From Protea cynaroides (Eukaryota; Streptophyta; Magnoliopsida; Proteales; Proteaceae), in the NCBI GenBank assembly GCA_028583415.1, contig CM053275.1:9239208-9303207 (forward strand): a DNA stretch of 64,000 nucleotides, in the 5' to 3' direction. Positions 25,998-38,274 of the stretch are shown one piece after another. Below the pieces are notes generated by a model. That model saw nothing but the letters and a program-made list of their open reading frames with translations, ran no database searches and was not told where the DNA came from. The translations under genes and the position numbers were made by a program. Each line of letters starts with the position of its first letter. The first letter of the stretch is position 1.

Positions 25998-26639
25998 TTC
26001 ATTATCATTTTTCATTTTTTCATTTTTTATTTATTATTATATTTTTTTTCACTGATACACCCCTCTCATTGCGTATGGTGCCCCAATAGAGCGGAGATCC
26101 CCGCGGTAGCAAAAATCGGGGTGCAAAAATCGGGGTGCTGACACCAATGGATACAATCTGCTTATGGTTAGAGTTCATATGGGTTCTGTTAGGGGAAAAT
26201 GAGACAGGATTGCATTTGGCCATTGATAAGGGAACTTTAGAGTCTACATGAGATAATGCATATGGGGTAATTCTGAACCATAAGATGGATTAACGGGTGG
26301 AAGATTACTTCGGAGGGCACCCTTCACAGCTTATATGATCGACTACCTCCTACATTGTTAACTGATTGACCAGAAAGGCTATCCGATCCCCTTGGAGTGC
26401 ATTAATGGGGACGCGACAAGTTTGAAATAAGGATGTAAATAATTAATGCTTGCTCATAAATGCCGACAACTACCATAAATGGATTGCAGGCGGATGGGAC
26501 TGATTGCTCAATCGAAGATAAGGAATATCTCTGCAAAAGACGTCGAATTGGATCGAAAGATGAAGAATGATAGTTGATATGGTCGAAAAGCAGTTGACGT
26601 GGACAAATAATAGGTCGAGGATGACACACACAAATCAAG

Positions 26640-27790
26640 AAGAGGGGATGTGACATGTACGCGCCATTCCTAAGGGGTCGTAGATGCACTACCCTTAAGG
26701 GTGTCAATGGGCCGGTCTGGGCCGGTTTCGATCCGGACTGAATCGGTGTCGGGTTTTATAAGCCCAGCCCAAAACATGTCCATTAAGAGTTTGGGCTGGA
26801 CACAATGACTATCGGGCTGCGTTGGACACAATAACTATCGGGCTGGTCCAGTGTCGGTTCGTTATCGGGTTGGGCTTATTGAGGTGATTTCGGGCTAGTT
26901 CGGTCCGGACCGGGCTTATCATGCTTATCGGGCCTATTTTATATGTAAGATATATAGCCTATTTTATTATTTCTATCTATAAAATTAGCATCATTCCTTC
27001 TATATGCATGTAATTCAGTAAATTGTAACAATTAACATACTCTTTTCAACTATAGATTCATATAATCTTTCCGATCAAGAAGAACAGTGTAATATAATCC
27101 ATCAAAATTTAAAATCATTAAAATTAAGAAACTGGACCCGGATGGACCTTACCGGTGTTTGGGTTAGGTATTATTGGTTCGGGCTAGTTCGAGCTTCTTA
27201 ACGGGCTGGTTTGGTCTGGTTTCGGTTTGGGCTGAAACGGTGTCGGGCTTTACAAGCCGAGATCGAAACCTGTCCATTAAGGTTCGGTCCGGGTTGGGTT
27301 CGGGTTATATCGGGCTGGCTCGGTCCGTGCTACTGGGCCGGGCCCATTTTTGACACTCTTACCTGCCCTATTCTGCCCCCTTATATTAGGTGATGGAGAT
27401 GGTGGTAGGTGAAGAAGAAGCTTGCTCGAGAAGCTTCAACGTAGTCCTATAGAAAGATGGGTATTATCTATGAAAAGGATCTGAGATTTTTCACCCGAAG
27501 GTATTGTTATTCTGCCCAATTTCCTTCTGAATATCCAATCTTTTAGTGTTCATTTTCCCTACTGGGAAGGAGAAACCTTTTAGAACTCCCATACCTCAAG
27601 AAGCCCCCTCGAAAAGGAGCTCGAGTGTTTCACTTAGAGTTCCATTCTATTTGTCCTAGAGACCTATTGACTTTGACATCGGAGTGGCCCCGGGGTAAAA
27701 CCCACCCACCTCACTGTTCTATTTGTGTTGTAGCTATGTGGCATCATGTGGAGTACTGAGCGAAATCCATCGACCACAAGTTCGATGTAC
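26640..27790 (+). repeat. LTR-3'-end-like fragment, split by insertion
   Basis: Related to 33171-33660. Both contain 'taggtgatggaga..ggtaggtgag', a leader with 'cttgtatctcaag' and 'ggagttc..agtgtttca', then 'gcatcggagtggccccgggg' and 'gctatgtggc'. The last motif recalls the 3' part of LTRs of Tat/Athila-like elements. An unrelated insertion (26698-27362) interrupts this copy. Confidence 0.5.
26698..27362. mobile_element. Non-autonomous hAT-like element, GGGTGTCAA ends
   Basis: Left end AGGGTGTCAATGGGCCGG and right end CCCATTTTTGACACTCTTAC are inverted and imperfect. The ends are filled with 'gggccgg', 'atcgggct' and 'cggtccgg' motifs around an AT-rich centre. This 'gtgtcaatgggccgg' design is widespread in plant genomes. 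No transposase frame is present and no clean 8-bp duplication was seen. Confidence 0.65.
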
Positions 27791-28100
27791 TTTTATCTTC
27801 AACCAATGGCCCAACATTCAATGTGAGTCGACTCATAGAATGACAGAGAGGCAAACAGAGCTTTTGCACATTTTTGTTATTCCATGAACAAGATCTATAT
27901 AGATACATAGATCCATGGATCCATACATCTCAATCGGAAAATAATCAATAGAAAAAAAAAGGAATCGGAATTAGGGACAAAATTCGGGCTGAGTGATCCG
28001 ATGGAGCCGAGTGGAAGGACCGTCGCTCGACGAGAATTTTTTACTCAAATTCGAATTTGCCATAAATACAAATGGAAATAAATTGATAAAACATTCTTGG
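27791..28100. other. Unassigned intergenic DNA
   Basis: AT-rich sequence, 'atagatccatggatccatac', with no gene recognised. Confidence 0.4.
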
Positions 28101-28125
28101 AAACAAATTCTATCACTTTAAACTA

Positions 28126-28720
28126 GTGGATCTAGGGGTAGTCCGAGTGGACTAAGGTGTGGATAACCCTATTTGGGTCAAAATGTGGGTAAGTATCCTA
28201 GTGGATCTATAGATAGTCTGAGTGGACTAAGGTTTGGATAACCCTTTTTGGGTTGGAATATGGATAGATATCCTAGTGGATCTATGGATAGTCCTAGTGG
28301 ACTAAGGTGTGGATCTAAATTTAGGATTCTCTCAAATGGCCTACGTATCCTAGGGTTTGACCTAGGAATCAGAATCTGCGTAGTTCGAGATGGATAACCC
28401 TATTTGGGTCAAAATGTGAGTAAGTATCCTAGTGGATCTATGGATAGTCCGAGGGGACTAAGGTTTGGATAATCCCTTTTGGGTTGAAATATGGATAGAT
28501 ATCCTAGTGGATCTATGGATAGTCTGAGTGGACTAAGGTGTGAATAAATATATCCTAGTGGATCTATGGATAGTCTGAGTGGACTAAATTATGGATCCGA
28601 ATTTGGGTTTCTCCCAAATGGCCTACGTATCCTAGGGTTTGACCTAGGAATCAGAATCCGTGTAGTTCGGGATGGATAACCTGTTTAGGTTAATGATTGA
28701 GAACCTATTCTAGGTTTAGG
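28126..28720. repeat. Tandem repeat, about 75-bp unit
   Basis: Units of 'cctagtggatctatggatagtc', 'gagtggactaaggtgtggat' and 'aaccctatttgggtcaaa', five to six copies. A longer 'gcctacgtatcctagggttt' block is duplicated at about 28340 and 28622. Confidence 0.8.
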
Positions 28721-29324
28721 GTTTAGAACCTATTCTAGGTTTAGGGTTTGTCGAGGGGGAAAATCGTCCTAAATTACCCTTTTCATCCTGAATTCTAATT
28801 TTGAAAAGTTTGGCAAGGCATTCTCTTTCTTTATTAAGATTTTTATTATTCCCATTATGCCCTTCCCAAGAATGTGGGTGCCTAAATGTATGTCCCCACG
28901 CCTAGATTGTCTTCTAGAAGTATGCAGATATGGTAGTTTGACTAGGGTGTTGCATAAATTAAATTATTGCCAAAATTGAATTATTCATCTAAATATGTCA
29001 TATAATACATTTATGACAAGAAATACACATATAGTAAAATTATAAAAATCTCCCTAATATGGCATGCACTGCAAATAAAGCAAGAGTCTATATGATAAGA
29101 TCTAATATGCTAATTCTAAGCATGACAAGACCTAATATGACAATGAACATTTAGACATGGCAATGAGCATCCAAATATGGCAGTAAACATTTAATCTTGG
29201 CACTGTGATTATTCCAATTATGGTAGTGTGATCATTCCAATTATAGCAGTGGTAGTGATCCAAACATAGTAGTATGCATCTTAACATGGCAATAACCATC
29301 CAAATATTCATGATGAAAAATCCA

Positions 29325-29640
29325 ACGGTATAAATCACTATTGATGGTAATCTAACCGTTCAAATTTATTTCAATCACTCCAAAAGATAATCTAACGGTC
29401 CAAATCACTCAAGATGGTAATCCAACCGTTTAGATTCATTTAAATCAGTTTTTATGTCATCCAATGGTTCAGATCACTTAAATCAAACATCCAATCATTC
29501 TACTTTATTTAAATCAATCACAAAGATGGTACAACGGTTTAGATTCATTTAAAATGATAATCTAACCGTTTAGATTTATTTAAAGTCACTCATAATGGAC
29601 ATCTAACAATTTAGATCCTGAATCACCATTCCATAGTCCA
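29325..29640. repeat. Degenerate short tandem repeat
   Basis: About seven units around 'gataatctaaccgtttagat' and 'ttatttaaatcact', 35-45 bp each. A related short 'ctcaaaattgatggcatg' repeat follows at 29805-29900. Confidence 0.65.
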
Positions 29641-30179
29641 TATTTGATCACTAAAGATTCCACATCAATGATCAATAAAAATTCCAGACTGATGGTCTAT
29701 ATTAAAAATTATAGATCAATGGTACCATTTATCACATCAAAATTTCAGCCATAGTCGAATCACCTCATTAAAAACTCAGATCATGGCATGTTTAATCCAC
29801 ATGAAATTCTCAAAATTGATGGCAATGTTTCATTCACATAAAAATTCTCAAAATTGATGGCATGTTTGATCCACATGAAATTCTCAAAATTGATGGTCAT
29901 ACTTATCATTCATCACACATATAATCTAAAAAATTATCAATGAATGGCTTTGATTTAATGAGACATTTCAGGACTGTGATGGGAGGTGCTAGCTTCACTG
30001 GATCAAATGTATTATGTTATAGTGGTTATGAGAGATGGAGAGCGGGAATGGATCAATAGAGACATGCAATGATGATGAGTATAGTCATGGCTCACGGGAA
30101 GCCTGACCAAGTGGAGATCCAGGTGTTACAGTTGTAGAAAAAATAAAAAATAAAAGAGTAAGACAGAGGAAGAGCTTAC

Positions 30180-30880
30180 CTTAGTTGCAGGAGTTTCCCT
30201 CCTTGCTTCTTCTTTCTCTATCTTTCGATCTTCTTCCTCTGAATCACCTCTTTCTCTCTGATTTTTTTTATCTCTTTTCTCGATATATCCTCTCTCATTT
30301 CAGCCCTCTCTTTCTCTCTCTCTTTTTTTTTTTTTCTGATTTTTCCCCTCTTCTCGATTCTCCTTTAATCTCGAGCTTCCTTCTTTTTTTTTGTTTTTTT
30401 CTTCTCCTCTCCACCTCCTCCTTCTTCTAGGTTTTCCCCCTTCCTTTCTGTTTTTTCCTTTTTTTTTATTCTTTCTCTCACCGCCCTCCTTCTTCTCCCC
30501 CTCTCTTTTCTGATTTTATTTTTTTATCCTTTCTCTCACCGCCCTCCTTCTTCTCCATCCTCCTTTCTGATTTTTTTAATTTTTTATCTTTATTCTTCCA
30601 CTCCCTCTCTCTCTCCCTTTCTCCATTCGGTCTCTCTCTTCCCTATCTCAAATCTTCTCGATCTCCTCTTTCCACCTTCCATTTTTCTCTATTTCATTAT
30701 TTCATTTTCTTCCACTGATTGGCCTCTCTTTCCTTAATACTTTCCTCATGGCTTGTTTCTTTTTTTTATATTATTTATTTCCTTGTCTTTCTCTGATTTT
30801 CTCGGATTCCCTCTCTCAATTTATTTCTCAATTTTTCTCTCATTCAAATCTCATCTCAATTTGTCTTTTCTTCCCTTATT
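30180..30880. repeat. Pyrimidine-rich (CT) low-complexity tract
   Basis: Almost only C and T on the plus strand, with short diverged repeats of 'ttctctcaccgccctccttc'. Plausibly the leader region of the surrounding LTR-like block. Confidence 0.7.
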
Positions 30881-31479
30881 AAGTCCAATCAACCGACCTC
30901 AGCACCTTGGGTGTTGGTGACACCTAGCAGCATCTAAGATCCCCTCCATGACACCCCAAAGCTTTTCTTCCATATTCCTAATCTAATCAAATTCACCGAG
31001 GTGATTTCCTTCCATGGTAAACTAACGCCACCCAGCCCTCAAGCAATTTCTTGACTTTACTTTCCTTGCTTTGGTGACACATAGCTATCATCATTTTCCT
31101 TAAAACTCCACCTACGGTCAGCACTTGTCTTATCCTTTTTAAAACCCATGGCCATGCATGATCTCATTAAAACATATATCATAACATATATTATATGTTC
31201 ATCATATTATATTATATACATTACTATCACATATATACATGAAATATGTATATACATATATAATAGTGTATATACCTATATGCCACATTAATATAAATTA
31301 ATATATACCAGCTAATATACATGCACATGTATACGCAGACTGTACTGACTTGGTCTAGTCTGGTCTGAGTTAGACTGGGCTAGACTAGTCAAGGCTGGCT
31401 TGGACTGACTTGATTTGGCTGGGTTAAGCTGGATTGAGTTGTGAATGGCTTCTCTTTCCCTCATTTCATAGTCCATTTT

Positions 31480-32130
31480 CGCTGTCATTCCGCATAGAAT
31501 TTTTTGATAGCCTTTATTCTAAATTTTCTACGTTCACTTTGTAGAACATTAAAAATGAGGAATATTGGAGCTTGAATCAACTCATTTGGAAATAAAATGG
31601 CCAACTTATGAATTTCTGAAGTTTAAGCAGGCCAATTATCGATAATTTGGTTGACCATTCTGCATGGGATCCTTCGGAGACTTCTACCAAAAATTCTTTA
31701 CGTCCACTTTGTAGAGTATTAAAAATGGAACATAATGAAACTGAAATCACTTGATTTGGACATGGGATGACCAAAATATGAATTTCCAAAGGTTAAATGA
31801 CCATTTCCATGTGTAATTTTGCATGGGATCCTTCGGAGACTTCTACCCAGGATTTTTCGCGTTCACTTTGTAGAACATCACAAATGAAGAATAATGGCTT
31901 TGAAATCATCTGAATCCGATGTAGAATGGAAAATATATGAAGCTTTGAAGTTCTAACGATAAGTTTGCATGCAAGCTTGCATGGGGCCCACTGGTGACTT
32001 CTACCGGAAATCCTTTACGTCCACTTTGAAGAGGACTAAAAATAAGGAATAATGGTACTTAAACCATATGATTCAGATGTCGGATGATCAAGATATGATG
32101 ATTTATTTTTCAAACAATCCAACTTACGAT
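31480..32130. repeat. Tandem repeat, about 150-bp unit
   Basis: Four units of 'ttgcatgggatccttcgga', 'gacttctacc', 'tttacgtccactttgtagag' and 'taaaaatgaggaataatgg'. Spacing is about 140-160 bp, close to a nucleosome repeat. No coding potential. Confidence 0.75.
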
Positions 32131-32442
32131 AATTTGCATGAAAGCCCCTGGGATTATTTATGATAATTTCAGAAATATCCCTTGTACGTATCATCTGACT
32201 AAAATGACCATATCTTCTTCATTTGATATCAGAATTGGGCAATTCTGGTATCATTTCGAAGATAATTCCATGACCTATGCAACCATACAGGTTATAGCCT
32301 GTGACCTCATTGTGGGACCCACCGAAAACTACCTCGAGGTCGCAGTTAAAACTCAAATTTTTACTTATCTTTCTTCCTTTGCTGTCCGCATACTAGTAGG
32401 ACCTTGTTCAGTTGAAAATGACAAAAATGGGGTGCTTACACC

Positions 32443-33170
32443 CTCGCCAATAAGGACTTACGTGTTGGTATGGGTAGGGTATCGGGGGAAGTGTTGACGG
32501 TGTTTGATCCGGACACTTTAACTCTATCTCTATTCCATGATGGGTGCATGTTGGACGACAATGGTGTTTGATCCATTGGGTAGATTCACACACTCGTGTA
32601 TAGAGGTGCGGCGGCCACCAAACCTTTCTATAGCACATTGTAAACTTATAAATCAGACCAAAGATATGAATTGAATGCATGCATATGTTTGTTGCATTGT
32701 TTTGTTTGCTCACTGAGCCGTGACGTGTGCTCACCCTTTCGACGTCGAATATTTTTAGTTGATGATGCAGGTCCTCCCGTTGAAGAATATATGAATGCGT
32801 CGACGTATGGACAACCTGCTGCGATGGATGTAGAAGCTGAAGAAGATGCGCATGATTCATCATGCGAGTGCAACCAATGTGTTTTTGTTTAAGTTTAGTT
32901 ATAGTTTGAACATCAGATATGTAATTGATTATTTATTTTTATGTCTTGTGGTTTGGAGATAATTGGATTAAATACTTATTTATCACTGTTAGACTCTCAG
33001 TTCATTATCTATAAGAATTTCACTTATTTATTTATTACCTCTGATTATTAATGTGGAATGTGTATTTGGTTTGATATGGTGGGTACGACCTATGCGAGAT
33101 CTTGGGTGAACCTTTGGTTTATTAGCGGTTCATCACACCATTATGGTTAGACCAGAATTGGGGTGTGACA
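32443..33170 (+). repeat. Diverged Tekay-type LTR, 3' part
   Basis: Follows the same order as the other Tekay-type LTRs ('ccctcgccaata', 'ggggtgcatg..ggacgac', 'cacactcgtgtatagaggtg', 'ctttctatagcacattg', then the last mini-gene exon) and ends in GAATTGGGGTGTGACA. It is clearly the most diverged copy. The 5' part is missing; it starts where the 28101-32442 block ends. Confidence 0.8.
32771..32892 (+). CDS. LTR mini-gene last exon, diverged copy
   Basis: 122 bp from an acceptor (gatgatgcag) to a TAA stop, the same length as in the four other LTR copies, with no indel. It reads EEYMNASTYG then DVEAEEDAHDSSCEC and ends CVFV. The other copies read DDYMNAPAYG, DVQAGEDEHDASCEC and CVYL. Differences are largely third-base or conservative, and the stop codon is TAA instead of TGA/TAG. 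Function unknown. See finding 1. Confidence 0.55.
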
Positions 33171-33660
33171 AGACGTCCACGCGTCGTCCTAAGGAGTCGT
33201 AATCCCCTAGATCTATTGTTTTATAGCTGATAGGTGATGGAGACAACGGTAGGTGAGGACAAGTTTTTGTTCGTGATGTTCCCAATTGGACCTATAAGTT
33301 GTAAAAGAATATCAATTACGAAGGATCCAGATTTTCCTATCACAAGGAGAGAACATCTCATTCAGATATTATTCTAACGTTGCCATTTGGGAGCTTATTC
33401 TTCTTTGTCTATCCTATGTTCTATCTCACTGAAAAAGAAGAGAAGGTTATTGAATCTCTTGTATCTCAAGGAACCCCCACTTCTAAGGAGTTCTAGTGTT
33501 TCATTAAGAACTCCATTCTGCTTGTCTTTGGAATCCACTAACTTTGGCATCGGAGTGGCCCCGGGGTATATCCTGCCCACTTTACTATTGTGTTGGTGTT
33601 TCAGTTATGTGGCTTACTCTGGGAGACTGAACGGGATTCATCGACAACACATATAAACAG
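33171..33660 (+). repeat. LTR-3'-end-like fragment
   Basis: Partner of 26640-27790, carrying 'gcatcggagtggccccgggg'. Begins right after the TGTGACA end of the Tekay-type LTR. Confidence 0.5.
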
Positions 33661-34044
33661 AACCAACTTGTAAAAAACTGTATAATAAGAATTTTTTTTT
33701 TTTAAATGGATGGATCAGAATTTAATCTAAAAGACAATGCAACATCGATCCTAATCCGGCATGCAATAGTGGAGATAATTTTAGTATTAAGGGGAGAGAT
33801 GTTAAGATAATAAGATCGAAAGGCACAGACACTGGGTGAAATAACAGGTTGTATCGTCGATCGATTGTAAACATATAAAACCATTTTGAATTAATCACTC
33901 AAGAATTCTAGAAAAAAAACATTCTAATAAGATTTGCGAGAATTAATATCATCAATTCTACCTCTCGCTTTCCTTTATTTCAATATATCTAATTAGTGAT
34001 TGAAAGCCATATCCTTCTGTTGAAGGCTTATTTAGATCGGGAGA

Positions 34045-35062
34045 GAAACAAGCATTCATGACTCAATAAGAGGTACAACCGTAAGACACGAAAACGCCAA
34101 TACATTGGCGAAGGTGGCATTGGAAACTATAGCAGTAGGGCACATTAGTGCAGGTATTGGTTTCACTTTGCTTGCAGAAGCACTGCCTACATGACAGAAA
34201 TGGTGCTGGTTCCCCTCCTATTGCCGTTGCTATTGAAGTAAATCTGATACTTCATCAGCTCTGTTGGTACTAATATTTCTCCTTCTTCTTTTCCTCAGGT
34301 TGGTATCGATGCATTGTTACTAATGTTAGACTTATATGTGGGCTTAATTAATTACCTAAACCAGTCAATTCAATGGGAGTCTAATTGACACGGTAGAACC
34401 GGTTTGATTTGGTTCGTCACATGGTATGAGATAGGTTCGGTAACTCTAATTCTAACGTGGGAAGGATTTTAAGGTTACAACAGTATTCTATAAATACTGG
34501 ATTAGAGTCCCCATAGCCACATTTTGAAAAGTTTTCTCTGCGTCCATTAGCAAGAGACAATAGGATATCCTCTGGAGGCTGTGGAAGACTATAGCCGAGG
34601 GATTTAGATCAAAGTTTGGAGTGACTTGGAGCATATGAGAACCGATCTCTACACTTACATGTATGTCTTTATGTTCATTGTTTATGACTTCTCCATGGTA
34701 TTCTAGGGTTCATGTATGGATTGGGATGCGTGTGATTGAAACCCTAAATGCATAATATTCTAACAACTAGAACTTGCATCAGAGTGTTTTGTCAATCCAT
34801 CTATATATCATTCCAAATTAAGATCCAAGTAGAATATGAAATCCAATTTAATACAAACATGAACAGCGAGAGAATCGAAAGCTAGTGAGAAAAAAAAAGT
34901 CAGGAATTCCAGACCCATATATCTATTTACGTATGTAAGCATGTAGATGATCAGGGAGATTTACATACCTGGGGTATTAGTAATAGTAGTAGTACTATAG
35001 ACATGGGCGACCAATAGAAAAAGTAGAGTTACTACTTTTCTTGCATTTTGATTAATTATCAT
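34045..35062 (-). pseudogene. Secreted cysteine-rich peptide gene, broken copy
   Basis: Exon 1 (34969-35062) starts MIINQNARKVVTLLFLLVAH, a good signal peptide, and ends at a GTATGT donor. Exon 2 (about 34045-34318) retains the cysteine pattern SCRQCFCK, NTCTNVPYCYSFQCHL and a Cys near the end. However, its frame changes between the start of exon 2 and the cysteine block, and the final VPKSCNC-type motif is damaged. The exon-2 acceptor is not recognisable. A solo LTR (34324-34765) sits in the intron a few bases from where that acceptor should be. It is homologous to the copies at 59268-59763 and 63802-64000, including the 3' flank. The likely ancestral product is a small apoplastic peptide of unknown role, possibly of the plant DUF7866 type (recalled, not searched). 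Confidence 0.65.
34324..34765 (+). mobile_element. Solo LTR, about 440 bp
   Basis: Starts TGTTAGAC, ends ATTCTAACA, with near-identical 5-bp flanks ACTAA (34319-34323) and ACTAG (34766-34770). A TATA box (tataaatact) is followed by a leader 'ctctgcgtccattagcaag'. A more degraded relative lies at 2589-3003. Inserted in the intron of the cysteine-rich peptide copy. Confidence 0.7.
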
Positions 35063-35109
35063 TCTGTCTATCTTGTATGCAACAATACAGATCGCTGTGT
35101 GTTTATATA

Positions 35110-35115
<6 letters not shown>

Positions 35116-35161
<46 letters not shown>
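35116..35161. repeat. (GA)n microsatellite
   Basis: About 23 GA units. Confidence 0.9.
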
Positions 35162-35162
<1 letters not shown>

Positions 35163-36658
35163 CATGGGAAAGATTTTAGCTGATATAATAAATTACACTA
35201 TGCAACTATTCATATGTTGTGATGGAATAGATTCATGGGCTTCCTTTTTTGTGAAACGTTAAACAGGGTTCGAGTTAAGGAAACTTTAGATTGAATCAAG
35301 ATTTCATCCCATTTTAAAAATAGGAAAGTTTACAATGAATAAAGATTCTACTCTCCACCTTCAAAATAGGAAAGCTTAGGGATAATACTATACATATTTA
35401 TCAAGGGAGAACTATTTTTCTTTAGATAAAGTAAGGTAACTTACTAAAGAATAAAAATGTAATTATTATTGTCATAAAAGGTTGTTATTTTTCCAAATAT
35501 TACAAGGCATATATTTTAAAGGGAGAGACTTGGTTTGACCGGAGACAGTAAGATTATCATATTGCAATCTGGTGATCATAGGTTCGAATTTTTTAAAACA
35601 TGGAAACAACCTCTCTGCTTTGCAAGGGTAAAGCTACATACATTCTGCTCTCTTCAGACCCTGCAGTAGCGGGAACCTTGTGCACCTCATGGGTAGTTGA
35701 TTTATTCCACCAACAAATTCCTCATACCTAATCCATAGGGTTTTTTTTTATATTATTATTATTATTTATTTTGGATTGGGTGCAAATCCAACTTCTATCT
35801 TAGGTTCTCTTTGGTATAGTTTATATTTATGTTTATGAGTTATTTATGAGAATTAATTATGAGTCATAATTAATAACCATTTAATACCACTAGACATAAA
35901 GAAGTAACAATAGATTATCACAATAATGATAAACACCTTCCAACCAATTTGTAGATTTTAGATTATCTCAATTTACGTTAAATATAAATAAATACCATAA
36001 ATCATACCAAACAACTACATATGTCATAATGTGTGTTATATAATTAATTCTATAATACATACCAAAGAGAGCGTTAGTTAAAAAGAGTATCTCTTAAGTT
36101 ATTAGGTATTCTGTTATATTATGCACTCCCTATAAATAGAGACCACACTAGACAGTAGGGCTTTTTAGAGAATCAAAGACTCCCCAAGTTATTTAACCCC
36201 CAAAAAAAAAAAAAAAAAAAAATAGACTCCCTCTGTTAAGCTTAGGAATTAGGAAAACCTTAGCTTATTTCACTTCACTTCTCATTCTTAATCTTTATAC
36301 ATTAAACTACCACAATAAAAAAAGTTTCTCATTCCCTCTCTCTTCATTCCCAAATTGAATGGAAGAAGGGCACTGCTATTTTGATATTTGGATAGAGATG
36401 AAAAAAAGTAAAGTAATTTCAAATTGTTGGGAGTTAGATCCACACAGACTACTAAATGGTTTGTACCCTCATTATACATTTGGCTATATTTTCATTCTCC
36501 AATTTGAACTTTTGAGATGGAAACATTACAAAAATAAAAATTTTATTCGTAAAGAGAGGTAAAGTAAATAAAATGAAAATGTATTTTAAAAAAACCTTTC
36601 CAATTTTTTGATGCAGAAAAAAATTTTCAATAGTGAAAATGCTGTCCTCAAATTCTAT
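35162..36658. other. Intergenic DNA, nothing identified
   Basis: AT-rich, with a poly-A run near 36204-36222. Short open frames lack any recognisable motif. Confidence 0.5.
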
Positions 36659-36941
36659 GAGGCTACGTTTGGCATGTGATTTTGGAATGCATTCTAAATC
36701 AAGAACTCATTCTAAGTGGACAATAACAGTGTTGGATGTGCATTTTTGTTCTTAAATCATGGAATGTTTTAGAGAATACAGCCCATTCTCGAATGTCTTT
36801 CTTGTGCATTATGTATTCTAAGCCTAAAACAGAAATGTCTTGCTCTTTAACTTATTTTCATTTTATACTAGGAATATATTTTCTATTCTTAAAATGCATT
36901 TCTAAAAATACATTCCAAGAATACATACTAAATGCAACCTG
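36659..36941. mobile_element. MITE, hAT-type ends
   Basis: Left AGGCTACGTTTGGCATG and right CATACTAAATGCAACCT are imperfect inverted repeats of the common 'ggctgcgtttggcatg' plant MITE type. The inside repeats 'aatgcattctaa'. No transposase. Confidence 0.6.
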
Positions 36942-36982
36942 AATCTCATGAACATAAACCCTCGTTATTTTCAATAACCTAA

Positions 36983-37380
36983 CACTACGACAATCCTCAT
37001 TTTTGGTGACTAAAATTGGCGATGAGAACAAAATTCCCATGACCAAAAATCATTGTAGCCGACGGAATCTAAATTCCCATGGCCATAAATCATTTTTTAC
37101 CACGGTATTTAGGTTCCCAGGGCAAAAAATCATAGAGTTTACAGACGACATCAAAATTCCCGTGGCCAAATGACAAAAATCATTTTTGGCCACAGTAATA
37201 TAATATCCTGTGGGCAAAAATCCATTTTGGCCACAGGATTTAGGTTCCCGTGGCAAAAAATCATAGACTTTACTGACACCATCAAACTTCCTGTGGCCAA
37301 AATCATTTTAGCTGACGGGACCCAAATTTTCGTGGCAAAAAATTATTTTAGCCAACAAGATTTTCTTTTTGTTTTGGTTG
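36983..37380 (+). mobile_element. CACTA-type terminus, left
   Basis: Begins CACTACGACAATCCTCATTT, followed by seven or eight subterminal repeats of the form 'aattcccgtggccaaaaatc' about 45 bp apart. That is the usual end structure of En/Spm (CACTA) transposons. A facing terminus with nearly the same inverted repeat is at 58739-58763. Confidence 0.7.
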
Positions 37381-37740
37381 ATTGAGTAACAAATCCGGTT
37401 GTGATCTGTACTCTCTTTTGTAACAAACATCTTTTTGTAATAAGAATCAAAATGTTTGAACATTAGTATATTGTGATCTTTTTATAGTTTATGCTATAGT
37501 TTCAACCAACAAGTACTTAATATTTGTACTAAATGTTGAATGTTGGTTTTGTTTAATCCATTATTAAAAAAATTAAATCTCTTTATCTCTTTCTTAATCA
37601 TATTTGGTTTGTCAATCAAGGTGGAACTCTTTATGGTTCATCATTTCATAATCCAAAGAGCTTACTTCATTGTTCTGTTCCTGTTTATCACTTCATGATT
37701 CATACTTTAATGTCCAAGTCTTAATCAATCGGAAATAAAT

Positions 37741-37809
37741 AGATATTGTGGTTCAGCCTGACCGCCAGACTCTAGTTTTATCTCTATGGGCATATTGAGG
37801 GATGCTCGG
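37741..37809 (+). repeat. Tekay-type LTR fragment (outer host)
   Basis: Reads 'gactctagttttatctctatg', matching the middle of other LTR copies ('gactctagctctatctctatg'). It continues after the inserted solo LTR at 42361-42540, so this is the oldest layer of the nest. Confidence 0.7.
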
Positions 37810-38263
37810 GTAAGTGTAAAACCCGCACTCCATGAATCTGATCTAAATCTTGAATTCATGTCGTAATAGGTCTTTCAATCATCACAGGGTCAGACGGGAT
37901 GAGCGGATGACAAACAGGTACGAAACGGACCATTTAAGTATGAATTTTATTCATACCGGTCGATGGTACCGGTCTTGGTACCGGTCGACCGGTATAGCCT
38001 GTGCGGCAGACTATTAAGATCCGGAACCGGATCTCTGCAAGTACCACTTTCCAAATTTCGAACCCTAGGACTTTCCTAATCCTAGGAGGCTTCCTAAACC
38101 TAAACTTAGCCTATATAAACCCCTCTAAACCTCCTAAAACCTTTTCTATTGATCCTCACAAACCCTAGAAAGGAGAAAAGGTTGAAGAAGGAGAAGAAGC
38201 TAGGAAGGAGAGGGAAGATGCGCCATTGCCGTTCGACGAAGAATACCTTACCACCAGTCGATG

Positions 38264-38274
38264 GTGAGTGCTTA
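38264..38274 (+). promoter_or_regulatory. Mini-gene exon 1 splice donor, LTR A
   Basis: The upstream frame PLPFDEE ends in 'cgatg|gtgagtg'. Corresponding donors in other copies are GTAAGT. Confidence 0.55.

Larger units (their letters stand above)
22391..26143 (+). mobile_element. Solo LTR, 3.75 kb (Tat/Ogre-type look)
   Basis: Starts TGTGAGGACG and ends GGGGTGCTGACA, with a perfect 5-bp duplication CCAAT on both sides (22386-22390 and 26144-26148). No internal region follows, so this is a solo LTR left by LTR-LTR recombination. It contains phrases often seen in large plant Gypsy LTRs: 'gtgttaggcacccaactcg', 'gcctacgtatccc' and 'gtagttcg'. CT-rich and GA-rich stretches near the 3' side resemble a long leader. 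A foldback element (23643-23886) is inserted in it. Assignment to a Gypsy clade is by resemblance only. Confidence 0.8.
28101..32442 (+). repeat. LTR-like block related to the 3.75-kb solo LTR
   Basis: The order parallels 22391-26143: 'gcctacgtatcc..ggaatcag..cgtagttcg', then AT-rich DNA, an 'agcttaccttag' segment, a long CT-rich leader-like stretch (30180-30880) and a final AAAAATGGGGTGCTTACA at 32425-32442. The right end abuts a Tekay-type LTR exactly where that family reads 'aagccctcgccaat', so it is inserted in that LTR or was joined to it. The left boundary is not clear. Confidence 0.5.

Noticed and set aside
27840..28100. Possible plastid-derived insertion
   Set aside because: Composition and phrases suggested it, but no plastid gene could be recognised.
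32408..32863. 151-codon minus-strand ORF
   Set aside because: Antisense to the diverged LTR and not conserved as a frame in the other LTR copies.
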